DNA from: Dyadobacter luticola
Lineage (GTDB): Bacteria; Bacteroidota; Bacteroidia; Cytophagales; Spirosomataceae
NCBI RefSeq assembly: GCF_005860805.1
Contig: NZ_VCEJ01000002.1
Span: 2,278,375-2,342,374 of the forward strand
DNA length: 64,000 bases
Direction of reading: 5' to 3'
Below, piece by piece: positions 19,069 through 26,389 of the stretch. Below the pieces are notes generated by a model. The model did not search any database, had not been told where the DNA came from, and saw only the letters and a list, made by a program, of their open reading frames with translations. The position numbers were made by a program, and so were the translations under genes. Each line of letters begins with the position of its first letter. The first letter of the stretch is position 1.

Positions 19069-19180
19069 TGTCAGCCTGAGCGCCGTCGAAGGCCGTTACT
19101 GATGGGCACTTTGCTATTTGCACTGTGCTCACCGGCGAAGGCCTTCGACCGCACGGCGGCACGGTCCGCTCAGGCTGACA
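19069..19180. repeat. Imperfect inverted repeat carrying a dispersed intergenic repeat copy
   Basis: The gap between the convergent deacetylase and YceI genes holds two arms. The left arm (19069-19093) begins GTCAGCCTGAGCG and ends GAAGGCC; the right arm (19139-19180) contains its reverse complement, interrupted by about 17 extra GC-rich bases. The last 37 bases (19144-19180) recur at 29137-29173 with four mismatches. This is a REP-like intergenic element. Between convergent genes it could act as a two-way terminator. Confidence 0.7.
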
Positions 19181-19183
19181 ATG

Positions 19184-19735
19184 TTACGCTGCAACCGCCT
19201 GAGCAACAGGCCGTCCTATCTGCACATTCACCTGGATTTTAATCTTCTCTCCCAAAGCCAATCCGCCGGTTTCAGTCAAAGCATTGAAAGTCACGCCGAA
19301 ATCCTTCCGGTCGATGGTCCCGGTTACTTCGAAACCGACTTTGATGTTGCCCCAGTTATCCTTTTCCGTACCGCCGTATTCTGCGTCGAGCTCCACTTCC
19401 TTCGTGATACCTTTGATGGTCAGGTTACCGATCAGCTTGTAGTTATCGCCACTCACTTTCTTGAAAGAAGTTGATGCGAATGTGAACTGCGGGTAAGTTT
19501 CCGCTTCAAAGAAATCTGCATTTTTCAAATGTTCGTCGCGGCCAGGCTGCCCGGTATCCACGCTGTTTACGTCGATGGCAAAAGTGATTTCCGCATCTTC
19601 AAACTGGTCGCCATTTGTCAAAACCTGACCGCTGAATGATTTAAAAGAACCTGTCACCGTAGAGATCACGAGGTGTTTTACCTTGAATAATACTTCTGAA
19701 TGCAGGTTGTCTACATTCCAAACTGTCTTTTCCAT
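19184..19735 (-). CDS. YceI-family lipid/isoprenoid-binding protein
   Basis: This 183-residue protein is a single YceI lipocalin-like barrel. The family pattern is clear: WNVDNLHSEVLFKVKHL at the N-terminus, FKSFSG near residue 32, the DVNSVDTG and RDEHLK motifs (50-67), FEAETYPQFTF near 72, LTIKGITKEVEL near 103 and FGVTFNA near 147. Family members bind polyisoprenoids or other apolar molecules in the periplasm. No signal peptide is present here, so this copy is probably cytoplasmic. It is divergent from the metallo-beta-lactamase gene (174 bp between the starts). Confidence 0.93.
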   Translation of the reverse strand: MEKTVWNVDNLHSEVLFKVKHLVISTVTGSFKSFSGQVLTNGDQFEDAEITFAIDVNSVDTGQPGRDEHLKNADFFEAETYPQFTFASTSFKKVSGDNYKLIGNLTIKGITKEVELDAEYGGTEKDNWGNIKVGFEVTGTIDRKDFGVTFNALTETGGLALGEKIKIQVNVQIGRPVAQAVAA

Positions 19736-19909
19736 ATCTGAATATTTGATGTTTCTACAACAAAATTAATCGTAACAGAAACACGAGATCGACCAGTATT
19801 ATAGAGGTTAGCGATACCCTGGGGTATAGTACATTTCCCAGAAGAAAGGATTTTTATTCTAACCGGATATTTCTTTTATTTACTAACTCACCTACTCACA
19901 ACTTCACTT

Positions 19910-20638
19910 ATGCTCCGGTTTTGCCTGCTTTTTTCTGCCGTTTTTTTGCTGGTCAAGAATGTATCCGCCCAAAATGGGTATACCTCCGATGACATGATTA
20001 TCCAGAGGGTATCCGATCATGCATTTCAGCACATTACCTACCTGCAAACACAAACTTACGGCAAGGTACCCTGCAACGGAATGGTGGTTTTTGACAAAGG
20101 TGACGCCATCATTTTTGACACGCCCGTGGGTGATGCCACTTCGGCAAAGCTGATCGATTGGGTTGCCGACAGCCTGCATTGTAAAGTGAAAGCAGTGATC
20201 GCGACGCATTTTCATGAAGATTGCGTAGCGGGTTTAAATGAATTTCACCGCCGCAACATTCCTTCTTTTGGAACAAACAAAACGATTGCTTCGGGGAAGG
20301 CTGCAAAATTCCTGGTTCCGCAAAAGGGATTTGATAACAAGCTGGAACAGAAGGTGGGAGACCGGAAAGTAGTGACAGAATTTTTCGGCGAAGGCCATAC
20401 CCGCGACAATGTCATCGGATATTTTCCCAGTGAAAAAATCATGTTCGGCGGGTGCCTGATCAAAGAAGTGGACGCAACAAAAGGTAATCTCGCCGATGCC
20501 AATGTGGACGCCTGGTCAGCCACGGTCACGAAAATAAAAACGAGGTACCCCGATGTGAAATTTGTGATACCAGGCCACGGAGACTCCGGCGGCATTGCGC
20601 TTCTTGATTACACCATCAAACTTTTCCAGCCAAAGTAA
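19910..20638 (+). CDS. Subclass B1-type metallo-beta-lactamase
   Basis: This 242-residue secreted protein (signal about 1-20, ending VSA) has every zinc ligand of subclass B1 enzymes. His100, His102 and Asp104 lie in THFHEDC; His163 is in GEGHTRDN; Cys182 is in FGGCLIK; His223 is in IPGHGD. Lys185, three residues after the cysteine, and Asn193 in the GNLADAN loop match B1 residues that bind the beta-lactam carboxylate and carbonyl. The layout resembles the CcrA enzyme of Bacteroides. The expected reaction is hydrolysis of penicillins, cephalosporins and perhaps carbapenems in the periplasm. There is no mobile element beside it, so it looks intrinsic to the chromosome. Confidence 0.9.
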   Translation: MLRFCLLFSAVFLLVKNVSAQNGYTSDDMIIQRVSDHAFQHITYLQTQTYGKVPCNGMVVFDKGDAIIFDTPVGDATSAKLIDWVADSLHCKVKAVIATHFHEDCVAGLNEFHRRNIPSFGTNKTIASGKAAKFLVPQKGFDNKLEQKVGDRKVVTEFFGEGHTRDNVIGYFPSEKIMFGGCLIKEVDATKGNLADANVDAWSATVTKIKTRYPDVKFVIPGHGDSGGIALLDYTIKLFQPK

Positions 20639-20733
20639 GGGACCTGCATCGCTAACAAAATGTATAGCGTGAAATTTGCACAGTGCGGGCTCCGATTTTG
20701 TTTCCAGAACAGACAAATTAATTTTTGAAAGCG

Positions 20734-21615
20734 ATGGAAAATCAAATTTTGAACCGGAAACTGGTCAATATAAAAACCCCAAAAAGAGAACAAGGCTTCC
20801 TCGGCCCTGATCATATTGCGCGGGCAGTGGTAATGAACGACTTCACAAACAGCGATCCGTTTATCATTTTGATGGACGATTTTCTGGATAAAAAAGACGG
20901 CAAGCCAGTCGGCGGCCCGCACCCCCATGCCGGTTTTGAAACCGTTTCCTTACTATTGGAAGGCGAAGTCGGCGACTCGGCGCACATGATGAAAGCGGGA
21001 GATTTCCAGATGATGACGGCTGGCAGCGGCATCGTCCACACGGAATCCATCGACCGCGAATCGAAACTGCGGCTGCTGCAAATGTGGCTCAACTTGCCCA
21101 AAAAAGACCGCTGGACAACACCCCGCGTACAGGACCTGACATTTGAAAATGTACCGAAAGTGTATGACAAAGGATTGGAAATCAGGGTTTACAGCGGATC
21201 ATTTGCAGGTGTTACTTCGCCGGTAAAAAATTACACGCCGGTAATCATTGCCGATATCCAGCTGCAACCCGGCGCAGAAACCATGCAGATATTGAAGGCT
21301 TCCTATAATGCATTTTTATATGTCATCGAGGGTAGTATTGAGGTGGGTGATGAACATAAAGCATTGCAAGATGGCCAGATAGGCTGGCTCAACAAATCAA
21401 CCGAAGAAGGCGAAAGCACTTTAAAATTAGCAGCCGGGGCTAATGGCGGTCGGGTGGTACTATACGCTGGCCAGCCTCAAAGCGAGCCGATCATTTCCTA
21501 CGGACCATTTATCGCCGACAAAGAGCAGGAAATCAAAGACTTGTATCGCGATTTCCGTCACGGCAAGATCAAGCATGTTTCAGAGTTGCCGGAAGAGCAG
21601 CGGTTTATGTATTAA
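20734..21615 (+). CDS. Pirin-family cupin protein
   Basis: This 293-residue protein has two cupin domains. The N-terminal one carries the pirin metal motif GPHPHAGFETV (about 59-69) and later AGSGIVHTE (about 104-112); the C-terminal one begins around ADIQLQPGAET (about 172). Pirins bind iron and act as quercetin dioxygenase-like enzymes or redox-sensing co-regulators; which applies here is unknown. I chose the ATG at 20734; a TTG nine bases upstream is also possible. A strong terminator follows. Confidence 0.92.
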   Translation: MENQILNRKLVNIKTPKREQGFLGPDHIARAVVMNDFTNSDPFIILMDDFLDKKDGKPVGGPHPHAGFETVSLLLEGEVGDSAHMMKAGDFQMMTAGSGIVHTESIDRESKLRLLQMWLNLPKKDRWTTPRVQDLTFENVPKVYDKGLEIRVYSGSFAGVTSPVKNYTPVIIADIQLQPGAETMQILKASYNAFLYVIEGSIEVGDEHKALQDGQIGWLNKSTEEGESTLKLAAGANGGRVVLYAGQPQSEPIISYGPFIADKEQEIKDLYRDFRHGKIKHVSELPEEQRFMY

Positions 21616-21645
21616 ACTTGATCCGCAATTAATGTAGTACACAAT

Positions 21646-21676
21646 AAGCGCTTCTTAACCAGGGGCGCTTTTTTTT
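21646..21676 (+). terminator. Rho-independent terminator after the pirin gene
   Basis: A stem AAGCGC / GCGCTT with a 13-base loop is followed directly by a run of six or more T residues, 30 bases after the pirin stop codon. Confidence 0.75.
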
Positions 21677-21812
21677 GTTTTACCGATAAATATTTCATCT
21701 CCTGCCGCAGGATAATTGGAGGCGCGCACAAGGCATTTTCGGCACACATAATTATGCCTTTCAAACTATCATTGCAACCCATTCCACACTGACACCGCCG
21801 TAAACCGCCTTC

Positions 21813-22214
21813 ATGAATAACAATTACCTCAAAAGACATCAGGAGAATTTAGAATCTGCGAAGCTGTTGATTTACAGTCATTCGCACTATTGTAGTAGCG
21901 TGCATTGTTCTTATTATGCAGTATTTCAATACTTGTTGCACATTCACAAAACCAGGGATACAAAGATTTACCAGAACAGAGACAGGCTCGGAAACGTTGG
22001 GTCGCATGAATTGATTATAAAAGAGACTTTTTCGTTATTGCAAGCGAATGATAAAAAATCGGCAGATATCTTCTGGCGTGAAATGAAAGCGCTAAAAACC
22101 ATGAGAGTGGCCTCGGATTACAAGGAAGCATATATTGATTTTACAGCGAGCAACAGTTCACTGAAAATGGCAGAAAATTTGATACATACACTTTCCAGCA
22201 TTTTTAACCGATAA
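21813..22214 (+). CDS. HEPN-domain-like protein
   Basis: This 133-residue helical protein resembles the HEPN superfamily. It has the N-terminal helix with ENLESAKLLI, the HCSYYAVFQYLLHI helix (about 29-42), and a polar R(x)6H motif in RLGNVGSH (about 58-65), the spacing used by HEPN ribonucleases. The C-terminal helix contains RVASDYKE, typical of the fold. Many HEPN proteins are RNA-cleaving toxins or defence effectors. Its partner gene begins three bases after its stop codon. The fold call is moderate; RNase activity is inference. Confidence 0.65.
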   Translation: MNNNYLKRHQENLESAKLLIYSHSHYCSSVHCSYYAVFQYLLHIHKTRDTKIYQNRDRLGNVGSHELIIKETFSLLQANDKKSADIFWREMKALKTMRVASDYKEAYIDFTASNSSLKMAENLIHTLSSIFNR

Positions 22215-22217
22215 AAA

Positions 22218-22571
22218 ATGAGAGGCGAGAAAAAATTGATCATCAAGATAATTGACAATCTGGCGAGGAAACATCAGGATATGTCTTTCAAGTATGGCTA
22301 CAACGAGTCTTTTGCAGAGCACATTATTGAGGTGGAGCCGCTTGAAAGGTATAAGGCGGATGATTATATGGTCGATGAATGTGATGCGATCTCAAAATTT
22401 ATCTCAGTCTATCCAGACAAAGAAATTGCCTTTGTGCATAACGATCTATTTTTGAAAGTCGAAAATCCGACCTACCACATCGGGCCAAAATCAGCCAATA
22501 CAAAATTGCGAGCAATGCATTCCCCGGCAAGATCCTTTTGGTCAAACCTTGGCAGGGCACTGGGATTTTAA
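22218..22571 (+). CDS. Hypothetical partner of the HEPN-like gene
   Basis: I do not recognise this 117-residue protein. It is soluble, with no signal peptide and no visible nucleotidyltransferase motif, so it is not the MNT partner common for HEPN toxins. It contains an acidic central part (EHIIEVEPLERYKADDYMVDE) and a strand-rich segment ending in a basic, aromatic C-terminus (RSFWSNLGRALGF). It starts three bases after the HEPN-like gene, which implies co-expression. A role as antitoxin or co-effector is possible but has no direct support. Confidence 0.6.
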   Translation: MRGEKKLIIKIIDNLARKHQDMSFKYGYNESFAEHIIEVEPLERYKADDYMVDECDAISKFISVYPDKEIAFVHNDLFLKVENPTYHIGPKSANTKLRAMHSPARSFWSNLGRALGF

Positions 22572-22679
22572 CCGAATTTCAAAAAAGTCTTTTGGTCTCT
22601 TTCCACACACAGTCCTCCTACCCTGTCTCTTTCTTCCCAATAAGCGTTTTCAGCTCTGGGTGCGACATATTCAAAATTT

Positions 22680-22712
22680 CCTGACTACGATGCTTACCCA
22701 CTCGTAGTCAGG
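22680..22712. repeat. Perfect 11-bp inverted repeat between convergent genes
   Basis: CCTGACTACGA and its exact reverse complement are separated by 11 bases. It lies in the 170-bp gap after the HEPN-like pair and before the stop of the minus-strand 69-residue gene. No T run follows on either strand, so it could be a binding site or a factor-dependent terminator. Confidence 0.5.
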
Positions 22713-22741
22713 ATAATTCAAGAACCATTCTTTTTAAATTC

Positions 22742-22951
22742 TTAGTTCTTTTCCAGTTGAGTCAAAATCTGGCTCAATTTATCATAAATCAACGAAAGGT
22801 GCGGGCGGCCGCTTGGCGTAGTACCATTAGTGTTGTTAATTGCCTGCAAAATCAGGTTTTGCTGAGCCAATTGCAGTGCTTCAAATTTCGTCAGGTCAGG
22901 ATATTTTTCCTGAAAACCTTCTGCCAGCTCATCGAGATTGTGGGAAGTCAT
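22742..22951 (-). CDS. Small hypothetical protein (69 aa)
   Basis: I do not recognise this protein. It is helical, with NLDELAEGFQEKYPDLTKFEALQLAQQNLIL followed by a Gly/Pro turn and a final helix. The start at 22951 is the first ATG; a TTG 30 bases upstream would add ten residues. It lies about 110 bp downstream of the ECF42 sigma gene on the same strand. It may be an adaptor or a small regulator, but nothing proves this. Confidence 0.5.
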   Translation of the reverse strand: MTSHNLDELAEGFQEKYPDLTKFEALQLAQQNLILQAINNTNGTTPSGRPHLSLIYDKLSQILTQLEKN

Positions 22952-23058
22952 TTGATTGGGATTTATGGGTTGATAATGCAATTACTCAACCCGACAACAC
23001 CATCCCAGCCGTGCTTCGTTCCTCATTTGCGCTCTTTAAACCAGGGTTGAAATGTGGG

Positions 23059-24291
23059 CTACAAAAAAAAAGAAACCATGTTCTTTTGAATCATCGCTTT
23101 GTCGCTCGCGGAAGTGGCCAATTTCAGGGCAATTTCGAAATGTGCCAGTGCTTTCTCGTTATCCAATCCTGTATACAAATGTCCCAGCAGCGAAAAATAG
23201 AAATGATTTTCCGTCAGTTTCAATTTTTCCGCTTCAACAATTGCCTGCTTTTTACCCCTCGATTTGGCGACGGCGTAAGTACGGTTTAATGCGGCAATCG
23301 GTGAATATTCCAGGATCAGCAGGTTATTATAAAGGTCCAGAATGTTCTCCCACTTTTCGGGCGTATCTTCTTTTTGCGTATGCCAGTAAGCGATACCGGC
23401 TTCGAGATGGTATTTTGAAACTTCATTTCCGGTCGAAGCGGCTACCAGAAAATGTGCCCCCTGCTCAATCAGTTCCCGGTTCCAGAGTGACTCATCCTGA
23501 TCTTCATATAAAATAATTTCACCATTTTCATTCATTCGCGCCTCGAAACGCGACGAGTGAAAACACATTAATGACAGTAGCGCATTCACCGCAGGCTTGT
23601 TCGTACTATCATTCAAAACTAGCAGATAAGTCAACCGCATCGCCTCGGCACAAAGGTCCTTGCGCAGCGTGGCATTTTGTGAAACCGAATAATATCCCTC
23701 CGAAAAAAGCAGATACAGCGCAGTTAGGACATTGTCCAATCTTTCTTTGATTTCAGCAATCGTCGGTTGCTCAATCTTGATAGCGGCGGATTTCAGCTTT
23801 TCCTTTGCCCGGTTAATCCTTTTATAAACAACTTCTTTATTGGTCAAAAACGCATCCGCGATTTCCTGGATCCCAAACCCGCAAAGCAAATGCAGCGCAA
23901 GCGCCACCTGTGATTCGGCAGAAATAACCGGATTACAGACCGTAAAAATCACCGCCAACTGACTGTCCGTTATGTTCTTATGCGATAAATCAATTTCAAT
24001 TTCCTCTGAAAACGAAGTCTCGTATCTGACCCTATCAGCAATTTTTTGTTCGAACAAAGAATTCCGTTTGAGGTAATTCTTAGTCTTGTTTTTGGCGACG
24101 GTATAAAGCCAGCCAGCCGGATTGTCGGGGATTCCGTGCACGCCCCACAGCTCGGTAGCGGACAAAAATGTATCGCTCACAATGTCCTCTGCCAGCTCAA
24201 CATGCTCAATCCCAAAGCGGTAACAAAGCACGCCGACAATGTTCCGGTATTCTGTCCTGAATAAATGCGGTATGAGAACCTGTTCTTCCAT
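23059..24291 (-). CDS. ECF42-type sigma factor with C-terminal TPR extension
   Basis: This 410-residue protein has sigma regions 2 and 4 at its N-terminus (about 5-75, with AEDIVSDTFLSA and GWLYTVAKNK; about 110-175, with GFGIQEIADAFLTNKEVVYKRINRAK). The remaining 230 residues form the helical DUF6596/TPR extension (LLFSEGYYSVSQN, then PIAALNRTYAV) that defines the ECF42 group. No anti-sigma gene is present, as expected, since the C-terminal extension is thought to set activity. It lies 45 bp after a YCII-domain gene, the usual partner, and should act with it and the AhpD-like gene upstream. Confidence 0.9.
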   Translation of the reverse strand: MEEQVLIPHLFRTEYRNIVGVLCYRFGIEHVELAEDIVSDTFLSATELWGVHGIPDNPAGWLYTVAKNKTKNYLKRNSLFEQKIADRVRYETSFSEEIEIDLSHKNITDSQLAVIFTVCNPVISAESQVALALHLLCGFGIQEIADAFLTNKEVVYKRINRAKEKLKSAAIKIEQPTIAEIKERLDNVLTALYLLFSEGYYSVSQNATLRKDLCAEAMRLTYLLVLNDSTNKPAVNALLSLMCFHSSRFEARMNENGEIILYEDQDESLWNRELIEQGAHFLVAASTGNEVSKYHLEAGIAYWHTQKEDTPEKWENILDLYNNLLILEYSPIAALNRTYAVAKSRGKKQAIVEAEKLKLTENHFYFSLLGHLYTGLDNEKALAHFEIALKLATSASDKAMIQKNMVSFFL

Positions 24292-24336
24292 GGGTCAAAA
24301 AAATGCCTTCGCAAAATACGAAGGCATTCATTCAGT

Positions 24337-24687
24337 TCATTGCGGGGAGGGCATCGCCATGCGCACTTCCACCGTCGCGCCCCATTCCAGTACCGGGCAG
24401 CCTTTGGCAATTTCGACGGCGTCCTCATAACTTTCGGCCCGGATAAAGAACACCCCGCCGATCGATTCCTTGATTTCGGCATAAGGTCCGTTGATCACAA
24501 CATTGTCTTTTTTGATCACGCGTCCACCCAAATCCCAGCGTTTGGGCGGCGCAACCAGCTTGTTTTGAGCAGCTATGCTGCCGATCCAGTCCTGGAAAGG
24601 CTTGATCGCGGCCTGCATTTGTTCCGGCGACGGGCTTGCATCTTTACTTGTAATGTCGCGGTGGATAGCTAAAAGGAATTCTTGCAT
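24337..24687 (-). CDS. YCII/DGPF-domain protein
   Basis: This 116-residue protein has the YCII-related fold, with LLAIHRD at the start and NGPYAEIKESIGGVFFI in place of the DGPF-type signature (about 65-81), then the AVEIAKGCP helix. Proteins of this group occur beside ECF42 sigma factors, which probably control them. Their biochemical function is not established. It lies between the AhpD-like gene and the sigma gene on the same strand. Confidence 0.9.
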   Translation of the reverse strand: MQEFLLAIHRDITSKDASPSPEQMQAAIKPFQDWIGSIAAQNKLVAPPKRWDLGGRVIKKDNVVINGPYAEIKESIGGVFFIRAESYEDAVEIAKGCPVLEWGATVEVRMAMPSPQ

Positions 24688-24743
24688 GTCTTTGGCTAAA
24701 TTGTTAAGAATGAAAAGATTAAAAATGATCTATTAAATATCGA

Positions 24744-25196
24744 TCAACCAAACATCCCTACCTGGTAAGTCCCCGGTACATTCGGGAAAGAAATGTTGAG
24801 CCGGTTCCAGGTGTTGATGGTGGTTACAACCATGGTCAAATCCACAAGTTCTTCGTCGGAAAACTGCTTTTTGGCTTCATTGAAAACTTCATCAGGTACT
24901 TCACATTTTGTTACCGCCTCGGCCCAGGCGAAGGCAGCGCGCTCGCGATCTGTATAATAGGGTGATTCGCGCCAGGCGCTCAGGCCGTAAAGCCGCTGCT
25001 CGGTTTCACCTTTTGCCCGCGCATCTTTATAATGCATATCCAAACAATAAGCACATTGGTTGATTTGTGATACCCGAAAATTCACCAATTCATGCAAGCT
25101 CGCTTCAATGGTCGATTTTTTCAAGTAAGCGCCCATGCCGAAAAGTGGTTTCAAAGCATTTGCCCCTTTTTCCTGGATATTCAGTCGTTGTTCCAT
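24744..25196 (-). CDS. Carboxymuconolactone decarboxylase/AhpD-like protein
   Basis: This 150-residue protein belongs to the alkylhydroperoxidase-like family. The redox motif is CAYCLDMH at about 47-54: two cysteines separated by two residues, followed by the conserved His. A second family signature, TIN-WNRLNI, lies near the C-terminus. The expected role is peroxide reduction or a related thiol-dependent reaction. It is the first gene of a three-gene set ending with the ECF42 sigma factor, so an oxidative or chemical stress response is plausible. Confidence 0.9.
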   Translation of the reverse strand: MEQRLNIQEKGANALKPLFGMGAYLKKSTIEASLHELVNFRVSQINQCAYCLDMHYKDARAKGETEQRLYGLSAWRESPYYTDRERAAFAWAEAVTKCEVPDEVFNEAKKQFSDEELVDLTMVVTTINTWNRLNISFPNVPGTYQVGMFG

Positions 25197-25271
25197 TTTT
25201 GTTTTTATTAATGTTAAAAACAGAGGACAATCGGATTTTCAGGATTGGACAAGTTTTGAAAAATATTTTTG

Positions 25272-25303
25272 AAAAAATAAAAAAGCAGCCGGAAAGGGCT
25301 GCT
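25272..25303 (-). terminator. Rho-independent terminator after the isomerase-like gene
   Basis: A 7-bp stem (AGCAGCC / GGCTGCT) with a six-base loop is followed, on the minus strand, by an almost uninterrupted T run (reads as A tract at 25272-25283). It lies 35 bases beyond the stop of the sugar isomerase-like gene. Confidence 0.8.
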
Positions 25304-25337
25304 CTAATCTTTTAATCAAACAAAACTGGAAAATAAA

Positions 25338-26363
25338 TTAACCTAACTCCTCTAAAACCCTTTCCAGCAAAGCCTTCGTCTGCCTGATGCCCTCATCATT
25401 TGTAGGCTTACTCATATCGCCGCCCATGTCCCGCATCAGCCCGCCTTCATATTCGACACCAACAATGCCGCCTGACCAGCCCGACGCTTTGATAATGTTG
25501 AACATTTTGATAAAATCCGTTTCCTTATCATTGCCTTTGTCGTCGAAACTGTGCGTTTTCGCGCTGATACCTTTTGCGTAAGGCATCATTTTCTTCACGC
25601 CTTCGTATTTTTCGTGTTCTTTTACGCAGGTCGTAGCCATAATTCCTTTCAAATCCATGGTGGCCGGCTTGCTTCTTTCCGCGCAGAAATTGCCGAAATC
25701 AGGCAGCAGACCTTTGTTTTTGGCAGGAAGCTGTTTCATCACACCCACCAGCCAATCAGGATCGGTGGATACGCCGAAGTGATTTTCCACGATCACATTA
25801 ATTCCCGCTTTGCCGGCAAATTCCAACAGTTTTCCGTAACCGTCCACCGCAGCAGTCGCCAGTTGCGCCGGTGTCCCCTCTTCTTTTTTTCCCGATAACA
25901 TGGCCATCGCATCGCCGAGGTTCACGCGAATGGATGTGCAGCCCAAAAACTTGGCGGCCTCTACCCAGGGATAATGTGCCTCCACTGCCTTTTTGCGGGC
26001 GGCGTCATCCAGGGCAGTCAGGTTTTCACCGTCTACCATGATCAAATGGTTTTTCATACCCAGGTCGTCGCAGCGCTTTTTCAGCTCATTGAGGTAAGTC
26101 TGGTCGGTGTGTTTGTTGTTGAAAAACCCGGAAACGTATTCGAGAATGCTGATATCATAATCGTTTTTCGCGCGGGCCGGAAAATCCATATTCGTCATTT
26201 TGCCGCCGTAGAGTTCGGAAGCAAAAGAAAATTCGGCGAGCGAAATGTCAAATGTAAACTTGGCAGCTTTGTTTTGGGCAAAAAGTGAATCCATAGATGC
26301 GAGGCTGAGACCTGCGGTAGCCAATCCAAGCTGGCTGATAAACTGACGACGGTTCGAATTCAT
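25338..26363 (-). CDS. Tat-exported sugar phosphate isomerase/epimerase-like TIM-barrel protein
   Basis: This 341-residue protein has a twin-arginine signal (NRRQFISQLG at 4-13, then a hydrophobic stretch ending in LFA). The rest is a xylose-isomerase-like TIM barrel, with VIVENHFG around residue 190 and GLLPDFGNF around 220 as metal-site strands. Family members isomerise or epimerise sugars, or act in inositol catabolism. Here the export signal indicates periplasmic action, perhaps on oxidised sugars. It is 26 bp downstream of the dehydrogenase gene on the same strand, which suggests a shared pathway. Confidence 0.88.
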   Translation of the reverse strand: MNSNRRQFISQLGLATAGLSLASMDSLFAQNKAAKFTFDISLAEFSFASELYGGKMTNMDFPARAKNDYDISILEYVSGFFNNKHTDQTYLNELKKRCDDLGMKNHLIMVDGENLTALDDAARKKAVEAHYPWVEAAKFLGCTSIRVNLGDAMAMLSGKKEEGTPAQLATAAVDGYGKLLEFAGKAGINVIVENHFGVSTDPDWLVGVMKQLPAKNKGLLPDFGNFCAERSKPATMDLKGIMATTCVKEHEKYEGVKKMMPYAKGISAKTHSFDDKGNDKETDFIKMFNIIKASGWSGGIVGVEYEGGLMRDMGGDMSKPTNDEGIRQTKALLERVLEELG

Positions 26364-26389
26364 AGGATTAGTTCAGTTAAAATCGGAGA

